A DNA stretch of 64,000 bases from SZUA-368 sp028533045 (GTDB lineage Bacteria; Spirochaetota; Spirochaetia; DSM-2461). Under the pieces are notes generated by a model. It made no database searches, had not been told where the DNA came from, and saw nothing but the letters and a program-made list of their open reading frames with translations. The position numbers and the translations under genes are program-made. Positions 42,599-51,286 of this stretch are shown here, piece by piece (position 1 is the stretch's first letter; every line of letters begins with the position of its first letter). The stretch covers positions 62,001 to 126,000 of the forward strand of contig JBNAIG010000030.1 in the NCBI GenBank assembly GCA_050031985.1. The letters run 5' to 3'.

Positions 42599-42626
42599 TT
42601 ACAAAAATAAATAAGGGGTGTGTTTT

Positions 42627-43046
42627 TTGAGCGATTCTTTTTTGGGAACAGGTTTTGCGCTGGACTTTGGTACAGATAGCCGGGGGAATATTAATTTAAC
42701 CGGCGGTAAGCGTTCTGTGGAGGAATCGATTCGGATTATTTTGGGAACTTCCCGGGGGGAACGGGTGATGCGGCCTGACTTTGGCTGTGACTTGAATTCT
42801 CTGGTCTTTGCTCCCAATAACAGTCGTACCCGGGCTTTGGCCCAGTACTATGTGGAGGAGGCTCTGAGTAAGTGGGAACACCGCATTATTCTCCAGGGCG
42901 TCAAGGTTCATCCCGACGAAGAGGACGAGACCCGGTTTCATATTGAGATCGATTATCTTCTTAGGTCGGTGAACACCTACTTTAACATGGTCTACCCCTT
43001 TTATCTTGAGCGAGGCGAAATTGATACCCAGTCCCAATTTGGATGA
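42627..43046 (+). CDS. gp25-like baseplate wedge protein
   Basis: 139 residues of the GPW/gp25 family, which initiates sheath assembly at the baseplate. Landmarks are GTGFALDFGTDSRGNI, SVEESIRIILGTSRGERVMRPDFGCDLNSLVFAPNN and the C-terminal IEIDYLLRSVNTYFNMVYPF. The frame is open from a GTG at 42618, but the TTG at 42627 has AAGGGG about eight bases upstream and fits the family start better. First gene of the rightward operon; its end overlaps the J-like gene. Confidence 0.92.
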   Translation: MSDSFLGTGFALDFGTDSRGNINLTGGKRSVEESIRIILGTSRGERVMRPDFGCDLNSLVFAPNNSRTRALAQYYVEEALSKWEHRIILQGVKVHPDEEDETRFHIEIDYLLRSVNTYFNMVYPFYLERGEIDTQSQFG

Positions 43047-46044
43047 TAAAACCTACAAAGAGATTCTCGAAGAGGCCCGATCCCTCATTCCCCATTACAC
43101 GCCGGAGTGGACCAATCATAATCCCTCCGATCCGGGGATGACTCTGGTGGAACTTTTCGCCTGGATGACAGAGATGGTGCTTTACAGGCTGAATAAGGTT
43201 CCCCAGAAGACCTATCTGGCCCTGTTGGATCTTATGGGGCTCACCCTCTCTCCTCCCCAGGCGTCCCGGGTGCTTCTCAAGTTTCATCCCGTGGCCGGTT
43301 ATGACGGTAATATTGTGTTGGAAAAGGGGCTTCAGGTTTCTACGGCCCGTTCGGAAGGGCAGGAAGCGGTTACTTTTGAGACGGAAAAGAGGCTCATTGT
43401 TCAAAACAACGCCCTCTCTGCCTGTTTTAGCCGTACCGGAACGCAAATTACCGATCATAGCGAGCTTTTGAATGATCCTACAGGGGCTTTTCCTCTCTTT
43501 AGCGCGGCCGAAGAGGTGGAGCGCATCCTTTATTTGGGAGGAGACGTGTTTCGCTACCTCCAGGAGCCCAATATTATCTGTATTTCTGTGGATCAGGAGG
43601 AGGATAGTTCTTCCGTTGAAAATGAGTTGATTCGACTGTTTCACTGGGAGTTTTGGGATGGCGATCGCTGGTCCCCTCTGGAACTGGATTATTATCTGGC
43701 GGGAGAGAAAAAAGTGACTAACCGGGTCTTTCTTAAGGGGCCTGTGAATATTGATAAAAAAGAGATTGAGGGACGGGAGGACTTCTTTATTCGGGGGAAG
43801 CTTGAAGCTCTTCCGGAAGATCCCCGTACTTTTGATGTGCGCGCTCTCTCTTCAAGGCTGATTTTTTCCGGGGACGGTCTTAGTCCGGACAGCTGTCTTT
43901 TTAATTCAACCGGCTTTTCCCCCCTGGATCTGGATAAGGATTTTCTTCCCTTTGGAGACAGTCCTGTGGTGGACGATATCCTTTACATTGCGGCGGACGA
44001 GGTCTTTTCCAAGAAAGAGGCCCGTATCTCCCTTAATATTCTTTTGAATGAAGCGGTTAAACCTTCCCTTCCGGCGGATACTCTTACCATGCGTTATGAG
44101 TACTGGGACGGTCGGGACTGGATGATTCTGGGGATTTCGCGGCCCGGCGGGCAAATGGCTTCGGCCGGGGAATATATGTTCCGCGACAGTACTTTGGCCT
44201 TTAGCCGCTCCGGGGCGGTCTCCTTTATATGCCCCTCCAATCTTGTTGAGCGTGAAGTGAACGGTCAGAAGGGTTTGTGGATTCGTATACGCATTGGGGT
44301 GGACGATATGGGAAAAGGGGGCGGCTATACCCAGGACGGCGGGGGCGGTTGGTCCTGGTATTTTTCGGAAAAGATTGTGGCTCCCCTGGTGTCCCGTATC
44401 CGCATGACCTATGACGCCGGTTTTCGTTCTGTCGAATCGGTGCTGGTCCATTCCGATTACGCTTGTACCGACTATACCGATGAGATGGCACGCAACTTTG
44501 TCTCCCTTGAGAAGAGCGAAAATCCTCCTTCGGTCAGGCTGATTCGGCTTAACGATGAAGGGGTGCCCACGGTGTGCTTCGGTTTTGAAAAGCCCTTGGC
44601 GGGGGATCGACCTTCCCTCTTTTTTGAACTGGACGAAGCGGATGGGCGGGAAGACTTCTATGCCGATTCCTACTCCTCCCATTCCCGTCGTCAGCTCTCC
44701 CTTCGCTGGGAGTGTTTCCATAAGGATAAATGGGTCAAGCTGAATGTTAATGACTATACCGATTCTTTCCATCGATCGGGATTTGTCGAGTTTGATATGC
44801 CCGAGGAGTGGGAGCTTTCGGACCAGTTTGGCCGGGAACTTTGCTGGATGCGGGTTGTTTTTGAGAGCGGAAGCTTTGAATCGGTACCTCTTCTTAAAAA
44901 TGTCCATACCAATGGGGTATACGGCTCCCATTGCCGTACTTTTAAGGACGATAAGCTGGGGTCCGGTAGCGGTTCCCCCCATCAGGAGTACGATATCCTG
45001 CGCAATCCCGTATTGCCCGGAGCGGTTCTGGAAGTACGGGAGGAGACCTATCCTCCCCAGAGCGAAAGGGAAGTCATAGAAAAAGAAGAGGGCCCCGATG
45101 CGGTACGCCTGGTTAAGGCCGATGACGGTTCGGAAGAGGTGTGGGTCCGCTATCATCAGGTAAGAAATTTTTATGAGTCCGGTGCGGCTTCTCGCCATTA
45201 TGTTTTGGATTACGAAAGAAACCGGATTCTTTTTGGAGACGGGAAGAGAGGTGTTATACCTCCCCGGGCCAAGAATAACATTGTTATGAGAGAGTGCCGG
45301 GCCGGAGGCGGTCTGGCGGGCAATGTAGGGGCGGGAACGGTAAAAATCCTGCGAAAAAGCATTCCCTTTTTGGCGGGGGTGGAAAATCCTTTGCCCGCCC
45401 GGGGGGGAGCGGACCTGGAAGACCTGGACAACCTTAAGAAACGGGCTTCCGGTGTGTTTAGAAGCCGGAACCGGGCGGTGACTTCGGAAGACTACGCCTG
45501 GCTGGCTTACGAAGCCTCTTCCTCTGTGGGGCGGGCTGTGTGTCTGCCCAAGGTGAATAACCGGGGGGAGATTGTTGTGATTATTCTGCCCCGGCGAGAA
45601 AAAATCGATTTGGAAGAGAAGCTTTATCCTTCGTCGGAGCTGGTGCGCCGGGTTCGGGAGTATTTGGATGAGAGAAAGCTGGTGGGCTCCCGTTTGTGTG
45701 TGTCCGGTCCTCTATATAAAAGGGTAACACTGCAAATCCGTTTGGTTTTCCGTAAGGAGATTGTGGAAACCCATTCGGCCAGGGAGGATATTTCCCGGGT
45801 ACTTAAAGAAGCACTTCATCCCCTTGTGGGAGGAGAGGAAGGTAAGGGCTGGGAGTATGGCGAATCTCTTCAAAAAGAGTTTGTCCAGCGGACTTTGGAC
45901 CGGATTAAGTCGGTTCATCACATTGAGGACATTCGCCTGGTGGACGGAGAAAGCGGCATGGAGCAGGACATGATTACCCTTAGGCCCGATGAACTCCTTT
46001 ACCCGGGAGAGATCATCCTTGAAGACAGGAGGTCCGAATTTTGA
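43021..46044 (+). CDS. Large baseplate assembly protein (baseplate J-like)
   Basis: About 1007 residues. The N-terminus reads IPSPNLDDKTYKEILEEARS followed by YTPEWTNHNPSDPGMTLVELFAWMTE, the family signature of large CIS baseplate J proteins. The C-terminal 350 have the gpJ-type region (ILFGDGKRGVIPP, AGGGLAGNVGAGTV, TSEDYAWLAYEASSSVGRAVCLP, RLCVSGPLYKRVTLQIRLVF). It should form the wedge of the baseplate together with gp25 and tail protein I. A TTG at 43006 is open, but I prefer TTG 43021 with GAGG six bases upstream. Overlaps gp25 by 26 bases and the next gene by four. Confidence 0.93.
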   Translation: MIPSPNLDDKTYKEILEEARSLIPHYTPEWTNHNPSDPGMTLVELFAWMTEMVLYRLNKVPQKTYLALLDLMGLTLSPPQASRVLLKFHPVAGYDGNIVLEKGLQVSTARSEGQEAVTFETEKRLIVQNNALSACFSRTGTQITDHSELLNDPTGAFPLFSAAEEVERILYLGGDVFRYLQEPNIICISVDQEEDSSSVENELIRLFHWEFWDGDRWSPLELDYYLAGEKKVTNRVFLKGPVNIDKKEIEGREDFFIRGKLEALPEDPRTFDVRALSSRLIFSGDGLSPDSCLFNSTGFSPLDLDKDFLPFGDSPVVDDILYIAADEVFSKKEARISLNILLNEAVKPSLPADTLTMRYEYWDGRDWMILGISRPGGQMASAGEYMFRDSTLAFSRSGAVSFICPSNLVEREVNGQKGLWIRIRIGVDDMGKGGGYTQDGGGGWSWYFSEKIVAPLVSRIRMTYDAGFRSVESVLVHSDYACTDYTDEMARNFVSLEKSENPPSVRLIRLNDEGVPTVCFGFEKPLAGDRPSLFFELDEADGREDFYADSYSSHSRRQLSLRWECFHKDKWVKLNVNDYTDSFHRSGFVEFDMPEEWELSDQFGRELCWMRVVFESGSFESVPLLKNVHTNGVYGSHCRTFKDDKLGSGSGSPHQEYDILRNPVLPGAVLEVREETYPPQSEREVIEKEEGPDAVRLVKADDGSEEVWVRYHQVRNFYESGAASRHYVLDYERNRILFGDGKRGVIPPRAKNNIVMRECRAGGGLAGNVGAGTVKILRKSIPFLAGVENPLPARGGADLEDLDNLKKRASGVFRSRNRAVTSEDYAWLAYEASSSVGRAVCLPKVNNRGEIVVIILPRREKIDLEEKLYPSSELVRRVREYLDERKLVGSRLCVSGPLYKRVTLQIRLVFRKEIVETHSAREDISRVLKEALHPLVGGEEGKGWEYGESLQKEFVQRTLDRIKSVHHIEDIRLVDGESGMEQDMITLRPDELLYPGEIILEDRRSEF

Positions 46045-46583
46045 CGGGACAGGAAAAGGTTTTGAGTTATGCCCTAGAGAGGGTAAAAGAGAAGCTGGCC
46101 GACTGGTTCCCCGAAGAGAAGGTGGGCCTCTATGAGGGCGGCGAGGAAGAGGGGCTTTATCTTAGCGTGACTGGCCTGGAAGAGGACGGTCTTTCCAATC
46201 CTATGGAAACCCTAAGAGTGACTGTTAAGGATGAGGATGGGGAAGAGGTGGAAGTACAGGTTCCCGCCCCCCGTATGGTAAACCTTCATTTTGCGGTAGT
46301 CCCCCGTTTTGGAGACCCCCTCAGGTCTTTGGATCTTTCCGCTCTTGTTAAGCGGAATATCCATGATAATCCCTATCTTCTATTGGAGGAGTGCCTTTGG
46401 CACGGCTTTAGAGAGGGTAAGGTCATGATGGAGTTTTCCGAGGGGCGGGGAACTCTGCCCGGGGAGCTTTCCGAAGGGGAGCCTTTCCGTTGGGACTTTT
46501 CCCTGCGTCTGGGAATCAATTCGGCCCGAATAGACAAGGTTATCAAGGTTAGAGAACGTCAGTTTACTGCCGTTAAGAAATAG
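46041..46583 (+). CDS. CIS-associated protein, possible tail terminator (Pvc16-like)
   Basis: 180 residues, cytoplasmic, beta-rich. VPAPRMVNLHFAVVPRFGDPLRSLDLSALVKRNIHDNPYLLLEE resembles the DUF4255/Pvc16 style of tail-terminator proteins in injection systems, but the match is partial and from memory. TTG start with AGGAGG eight bases upstream, overlapping the stop of the J-like gene. Its position just ahead of sheath 1 supports a tail role. Confidence 0.6.
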   Translation: MTGQEKVLSYALERVKEKLADWFPEEKVGLYEGGEEEGLYLSVTGLEEDGLSNPMETLRVTVKDEDGEEVEVQVPAPRMVNLHFAVVPRFGDPLRSLDLSALVKRNIHDNPYLLLEECLWHGFREGKVMMEFSEGRGTLPGELSEGEPFRWDFSLRLGINSARIDKVIKVRERQFTAVKK

Positions 46584-46608
46584 AGAAAAAAACAAGGAGT
46601 AAATGAGC

Positions 46609-47835
46609 ATGGCACAATATTTGACACCCGGTGTTTATGTAGAAGAAGTATCCAGCGGTTCCAAGCCCCTGGAAGCGGGAGCCACCAATGTGGTGGGTTT
46701 CCTCGGAGTGGCCGAGAAGGGGCCTGTGAATGAGGCGACCCTGGTTACGAACTGGACCCAGTATAGCAAGCTTTTCGGCGGTATGCACAAGAATGGCTGG
46801 ATGGGACATTCGGTATACCAGTTTTTTCAGAACGGCGGAACCAAGTGCTATATCAACAACCTGGCCGAAGCGCCCAAAGCGGCACCCGCTAAAGAGGCTG
46901 CCAAGGATGGTAAGGATGCTAAAGCCAAGGCAGATGCTCCCGCCGCTGAGGCAGAGGAATTCGTTGTAAAAAATCCCGACGGCATGACCAAGCTTATTAT
47001 TGGTAAGGATGAAGGTCCCGGTAAGAGAACCGGTCTTTGCGCCTTTGACGAAATCGGCGATATTTCCATTGTCTGCGCCCCCGGTGTAACCGACCCCGCT
47101 TCTCAGGACGCTATTTTGAGTCACTGTGAAAAGAATCGTTTCCGCGTGGCCGTTTTGGACGCTCCGGAAACCCTGGAAAAGGGTATCGATACGATGCCCA
47201 TGCCCCGGGATTCTACTATGGGTGCCTACTATTTCCCCTGGATTAAGATGTATGACGCCGATAACGATGCAGACGTTTACGCGCCCCCCTGCGGCGGTGT
47301 AGCCGGTGTCTACGGCCGTGTAGACAGTACGAGAGGGGTTTACAAAGCTCCTGCCAACGAAATCTTCCGCGGCGCCACCGGTCTTAAGTACAACCTTACC
47401 GATGCGGAACAGGAGCTTTTGAACCCCAAAGGTATTAACTGTATCCGTGAGTTTGAAGGAAGAGGTATTCGCGTATGGGGAGCCCGTACCTTCTCTTCCG
47501 ATCCGGAATGGAAATATGTGAATGTAAGACGTCTGTTCTGTATGGTGGAAAAGACCATTCAGGACGGTACTAACTGGGTTGTATTCGAACCCAATACACG
47601 GGCCCTGTGGAAGCAGATTGTCCGAAACCTTACCGCCTTCTGCTTACGACTGTGGAAAGAAGGCGCTCTGTTCGGGGACTCACCGGAAGAGGCTTTTTAC
47701 GTTCGTTGTGACGATGAGCTGAACCCCCCCGAATCTATCGATGCAGGTTATGTCGTATGTGAAGTCGGAATCGCCCCCGCCAAACCGGCGGAATTCGTGG
47801 TATTCAAGGTTTCCCAGAAGACATTGACTGAATAA
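46609..47835 (+). CDS. Contractile tail sheath protein 1
   Basis: About 408 residues. N-terminus MAQYLTPGVYVEEVSSGSKPLE and FLGVAEKGPVNEATLVTNWTQYSKLFGG are sheath signatures; the C-terminal domain has GRGIRVWGARTFSSDPEWKYVNVRRLFCMVE and WVVFEPNTRALWKQI, ending EVGIAPAKPAEFVVFKVSQ. It is short for the family and has an Ala/Lys-rich low-complexity insertion at about residues 85-115 (AAPAKEAAKDGKDAKAKADA) where sheath 2 has a longer folded domain. ATG at 46603 is also open; ATG 46609 has AAGGAG at better spacing. Strong site suggests high expression. Confidence 0.95.
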   Translation: MAQYLTPGVYVEEVSSGSKPLEAGATNVVGFLGVAEKGPVNEATLVTNWTQYSKLFGGMHKNGWMGHSVYQFFQNGGTKCYINNLAEAPKAAPAKEAAKDGKDAKAKADAPAAEAEEFVVKNPDGMTKLIIGKDEGPGKRTGLCAFDEIGDISIVCAPGVTDPASQDAILSHCEKNRFRVAVLDAPETLEKGIDTMPMPRDSTMGAYYFPWIKMYDADNDADVYAPPCGGVAGVYGRVDSTRGVYKAPANEIFRGATGLKYNLTDAEQELLNPKGINCIREFEGRGIRVWGARTFSSDPEWKYVNVRRLFCMVEKTIQDGTNWVVFEPNTRALWKQIVRNLTAFCLRLWKEGALFGDSPEEAFYVRCDDELNPPESIDAGYVVCEVGIAPAKPAEFVVFKVSQKTLTE

Positions 47836-47861
47836 ATCTTTCTTTATTAGAGGAGAAAAAC

Positions 47862-48290
47862 ATGGCTGACTACAGTCCTACGATGAAGACGAACTTCAAA
47901 GTTGAGATCGACGGCGTGGATTACGGTAACTTTACTGCCGTATCCGGTCTGGGTGCTTCTGCGGAAATCACCGATGACATCGGTGGTACCGACAGAAACG
48001 CTCGCAAGATCCCCGGTAAGGTTAAGTACGAAACGGTGGGCCTTACCCGTAACTGCGACCCCACCGACACGGTTCTCCGTGATTGGTGGCTTACCGTTGA
48101 AAGGGGCACTCCCCTTAGAAAAGCCGTATCTATCGTGCTTTTCGATCGCAACGGTGTGGATGAAATCGCTCGGCGCAACCTTTTTGAGTGCGTTCCCTGC
48201 GGTTGGGATATGTCCGATCTTAACAGTGCCGATAACGGTTCCGTTACAGAGAGCATCTCCTTCGTTTACGAAGACGGTGACTGGGCCTAA
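47862..48290 (+). CDS. Inner tail tube protein 1
   Basis: 142 residues of the gp19/Hcp-fold tube family. Landmarks are TNFKVEIDGVDYGNFTAVSGLGASAEI, a Lys-rich loop (RKIPGKVKYETVGLTRN) and FECVPCGWDMSDLNSADNGSVTESISFVYE. Hexameric rings of it should form the tube inside sheath 1. AGAGGAG precedes the ATG. It lies 26 bases after sheath 1 and is followed by a strong hairpin at 48302-48329. Confidence 0.95.
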   Translation: MADYSPTMKTNFKVEIDGVDYGNFTAVSGLGASAEITDDIGGTDRNARKIPGKVKYETVGLTRNCDPTDTVLRDWWLTVERGTPLRKAVSIVLFDRNGVDEIARRNLFECVPCGWDMSDLNSADNGSVTESISFVYEDGDWA

Positions 48291-48301
48291 ACCCATACCC
48301 T

Positions 48302-48329
48302 GTCCGGGAGTGCTTTGTCACTTCCGGAC
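48302..48329 (+). terminator. Hairpin after the sheath 1-tube 1 pair (possible partial terminator)
   Basis: An 11-base-pair stem, GTCCGGGAGTG with CACTTCCGGAC, closes a six-base loop (CTTTGT). The downstream TTAATTAAAAG is only a weak T-tract, so readthrough is likely. Such a site could stabilise or truncate the message so that sheath and tube outnumber downstream products. Confidence 0.6.
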
Positions 48330-48354
48330 TTAATTAAAAGAAACGGCGGTAATT

Positions 48355-49611
48355 ATGAATCTTAAAAAAGCAAAAGCCTTTCTCCTGTTTTTTATGATGT
48401 CCTTTTTTCTTTATGGGGGAGGTATTCTGGAGGGAAAAGAGGAAGAGGAAGTTCCCACGGTTCAGGAACTCTATGAAGAAATGGACGAAGCCCTTCCTGT
48501 GGTGGGATTTTACGCGCCCCAGTTTCGTGTTGGCGTAGACGAAGAAGAGGCGGAACGAATCTTTCTGGATATAACGGAAACATTGGTACATAGGGGAACC
48601 TTTAAGCCGGGGAATTTGGAAGAGTGGATGGCCGCAGAATATGCATCCCAGTCTCCCCCGGGAATTATCGAGTTGAATCAGGCCGTGGAGAGAGCCCAAA
48701 TCTCTCTGGATTATACGGCTTCTGTAAATATTCTTCCTTTCAAGAATCAGTATCTTTTCCGGATGGCTTTTTACAAGCCCGGCAGACCCCATCGGACTGT
48801 TTACGTCTATCGTATTTTAAATAATCTGGAAAACGATTGGGACAAGAACAGGGACGGCATTCTTGATGAGCTGGATTACCGATTGGCCCATAATGACGGG
48901 ACCTTTCTATCGGACACTATCTATGTTGAACCCTTTAAAGTTCGCTTCTTTGATTATTATGAACTAAAAAACAGAGAGTACGCCTTTACGGAATTACCTT
49001 TTCTTACGATGGATGGCCGGGATTATCGTTTGGGCGATGATTTGTTCTCCGAATGGCTTGGTCTCAGGCTGCACCTTTCCGGTTATTTTCCCGTTGTGAT
49101 TCATGATATGGACGAAAGGGTAGAAGGAACTGATCGTCCGCCCGAGTGTACTTGGGGAATTAAAGGGGAAGTCCGTGTATCAAAGGTTTTCTCTATTCTC
49201 AAGTTAACCGTGTACAACTATCCCCGTCAGGAAGTGGTGGGGGAATATGACTTTCCCTTTGACAGCCTAAGAATAAAGGATGTGAGTAAGGTTATCGACT
49301 CTATGATCCCTTTTATTATGGATAGGGTGCTCTCCAATGAGGTGAGGCGAAACATGATAACCGTAGATCCCAAATTTAAATTCAAACACGGAACCCAGGT
49401 ATACAGGGAGAGTGGTTATCAGGGGCCGCTTAATCTGATTGGTTGTTACCCCGTAGAGATCGGGATGAACCGGTTTCTGGTGGAAAAAGATAATTTTCGT
49501 CCCTACGACCTGTCCGGTTTTAACGAAACTCTTCTTGTAAGTCCTACGGGAGAGGTTTTCCATTCTTATACAAAAAAGGAGGTAAATTATGGAGAAAAGC
49601 TTTTTGAATAG
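48355..49611 (+). CDS. Exported protein of unknown function in the CIS operon
   Basis: 418 residues with a signal peptide (AFLLFFMMSFFLYGG), then an acidic start (EGKEEEEVPTV). The mature part is mixed alpha/beta, with an EF-hand-like loop DKNRDGILDELDYRL (about 162-176) that may bind calcium. No other family seen. An envelope protein between tail genes is unusual for a cytoplasmic-assembled particle and suggests docking or regulation at the membrane. Overlaps the next lipoprotein gene by 23 bases, indicating a joint function. Confidence 0.72.
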   Translation: MNLKKAKAFLLFFMMSFFLYGGGILEGKEEEEVPTVQELYEEMDEALPVVGFYAPQFRVGVDEEEAERIFLDITETLVHRGTFKPGNLEEWMAAEYASQSPPGIIELNQAVERAQISLDYTASVNILPFKNQYLFRMAFYKPGRPHRTVYVYRILNNLENDWDKNRDGILDELDYRLAHNDGTFLSDTIYVEPFKVRFFDYYELKNREYAFTELPFLTMDGRDYRLGDDLFSEWLGLRLHLSGYFPVVIHDMDERVEGTDRPPECTWGIKGEVRVSKVFSILKLTVYNYPRQEVVGEYDFPFDSLRIKDVSKVIDSMIPFIMDRVLSNEVRRNMITVDPKFKFKHGTQVYRESGYQGPLNLIGCYPVEIGMNRFLVEKDNFRPYDLSGFNETLLVSPTGEVFHSYTKKEVNYGEKLFE

Positions 49612-50089
49612 AATATTTCTCTTGGTTGTTTTTACCGTACTTACCCTTTCCTGCACCAGCGCTCCTGCGGCGGAACCGTTGGTTATGGAGTCCCTTCTGC
49701 CTCCGGTGGAGGAGGCGGTGGTTCAGGCTCCGGTGGAAAAGAATAAGCCTCTTCCTGTTATTCCTCTCTATGTGCGGGGAAAGGTCATGGAAGTGGAAGT
49801 CGTACAGGGGGTTCAGAAATTTCTCTACGTTATGTTCAACGACGAGATTATTCCCGGCCCTATTCCCGAAGGGGATTGGGATGTTTCCGATGAACGTCTT
49901 GTCAATATGCCCCGCAGCTACAGTTTGCAGGCGGGAATGTCCGGAGTGATTTATTCGGACACCCGATTTTCCGAGAAGGCCGGGGACTTTGTGATTCTCG
50001 AACAGTACGACGATATCTACAAGGCCCGAATAGACGGTCTTAACTATATCATCGACAGATCATCTCTGGTGCAAATCCAGATTCGTTAG
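49589..50089 (+). CDS. Lipoprotein in the CIS operon
   Basis: 166 residues with a lipobox FTVLTLSC, so it should be lipidated on Cys22. The start of the mature part is Ala/Pro/Glu-rich (about 23-60), and the remainder is a small beta domain (VRGKVMEVEVVQGVQKFLYVMF ... DDIYKARIDGLNYIIDRSSLVQI) resembling an SH3-like barrel. Unknown function. Overlaps the preceding exported protein by 23 bases and precedes the DUF1257 gene by eight. A candidate outer or inner membrane anchor for the tail. Confidence 0.75.
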   Translation: MEKSFLNRIFLLVVFTVLTLSCTSAPAAEPLVMESLLPPVEEAVVQAPVEKNKPLPVIPLYVRGKVMEVEVVQGVQKFLYVMFNDEIIPGPIPEGDWDVSDERLVNMPRSYSLQAGMSGVIYSDTRFSEKAGDFVILEQYDDIYKARIDGLNYIIDRSSLVQIQIR

Positions 50090-50097
50090 GAGGTTCT

Positions 50098-50499
50098 ATG
50101 TCGCATATTAGTAAGGTAGAAACAAAATTGCAGGACATGAATACCCTGGTTAAGGCTCTTCATACTCTGGGGTATGAGACGGAAGAAGCTTTGGAAGGGG
50201 AAAAGCTTTGTATTAAAGGCTGGAATGAAGAAACCATCGATGCCGATTTGGAGATTAAGCTCCAGGGCCCTTATGGTATTGCGGTAAACCGTACCGAAGA
50301 GGGGCTGGAACTTTCCTCTGACTGGTGGGGGGTGGAAACCTACACGGAAAGAAAGCAGGACGAGATTCTGTCGGAGATACAGAAGCAATACGCCTACGAA
50401 ACGGTTATGGACAAGATTCAGGCCGGAGGCTATTCGGTGGTGAACGAAGAAGAGGATAACAAGGAGAATCTGCACATTGTCGTTAGAAGATGGGTTTGA
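50098..50499 (+). CDS. DUF1257 (Ycf35-like) protein
   Basis: 133 residues. MSHISKVETKLQDMNTLVKALHTLGY at the N-terminus, SDWW in the middle, IQKQYAYETVMDKIQAGGYSVV and the C-terminal VVRRW follow the plan of Ycf35/DUF1257 proteins known from plastids, cyanobacteria and scattered bacteria, where the function is unknown. These are associated with DUF2997 proteins and Ycf46-like AAA+ ATPases; both occur later in this operon (60145 and 58602). The ATG follows AGGAGG. Overlaps tail protein I by 23 bases, so it is firmly built into the tail operon. Confidence 0.82.
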   Translation: MSHISKVETKLQDMNTLVKALHTLGYETEEALEGEKLCIKGWNEETIDADLEIKLQGPYGIAVNRTEEGLELSSDWWGVETYTERKQDEILSEIQKQYAYETVMDKIQAGGYSVVNEEEDNKENLHIVVRRWV

Positions 50500-51286
50500 T
50501 TACCTTTTGGGGCAGGATCTGAACGGAGCCCTGAAAATGATAGAAGCGGCGGGACTCAATTGCGGCGGGTATTATTACCGTTCCTCCGGGGAGAAGCGTT
50601 TTACCGTACTCGATGTAAAATCCCGTCTGAACAACGAAGGGAAGCAGGAGCTGATTCTTTTTGTGGCCGGGAAAAACCCGGTGGACCATTTGCCCTCTAT
50701 CTATCAGGAAAACCGTTTTTTAGAGAAGTTCCTCTGGATATTCCAGCATCTCCAGTATGAACAGGTCCGGACCCTCGATTCTCTTCATACCTACTTCACG
50801 CCCCGGGAGGCGCCGGTGGAATTTCTCCATTGGCTTGCTTCCTGGTTCGGTATGGATCTGGAGAAGAATTTTTATGATGAGGAGACCGTGCGGGCTCTCT
50901 TGCAGAAGGGGCTCTCCCTTTTTCAGTGGCGCGGCACGGTACGGGGACTTACGACTTATCTGACGATTACGACCGATGTAGAGCCGGAGATACATGAGAA
51001 TACTTTTCCCCACGGGGATTTTGTGATTTTGGGAGACAAAAGTCTTAACGAGGCTATCAGGAATCATGCCCAAAACCGGGTGCCCTTCTTTACTGTTCAT
51101 TTCCCCGTACCCATGTCTCGGTTCACCCAGGCCGACAAGAGCCGTATCGCTTCCATTGTGGAGCAGGAAAAACCGGCCCACTCCATGTATTACATCACCT
51201 TTGAGAAGGAAGTTATCAAGAGGAGCAAGGGTATATTGATTCAGGATGACCAAATGTTGATAAGGCAGGAGAAAAAAGATGATTGA
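50477..51286 (+). CDS. Tail protein I-like baseplate component
   Basis: 269 residues. HLPSIYQENRFLEKFLWIFQHLQYEQVRTLDSLHTYFTPREAP, FLHWLASWFGMDLEK and RGTVRGLTTYLTITTDVEPEIHE match the CIS form of phage tail protein I, which pairs with the J-like protein in the wedge. About 70 extra residues precede this domain. The start is TTG at 50477 with AAGGAG about ten bases upstream; an ATG at 50538 is an alternative. Overlaps the neighbours at both ends (23 and 8 bases). Confidence 0.85.
   Translation: MSLEDGFDYLLGQDLNGALKMIEAAGLNCGGYYYRSSGEKRFTVLDVKSRLNNEGKQELILFVAGKNPVDHLPSIYQENRFLEKFLWIFQHLQYEQVRTLDSLHTYFTPREAPVEFLHWLASWFGMDLEKNFYDEETVRALLQKGLSLFQWRGTVRGLTTYLTITTDVEPEIHENTFPHGDFVILGDKSLNEAIRNHAQNRVPFFTVHFPVPMSRFTQADKSRIASIVEQEKPAHSMYYITFEKEVIKRSKGILIQDDQMLIRQEKKDD

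Noticed and set aside
43906..45198. 430-codon minus-strand ORF inside the J-like gene
   Set aside because: Antisense shadow of a confident baseplate protein.
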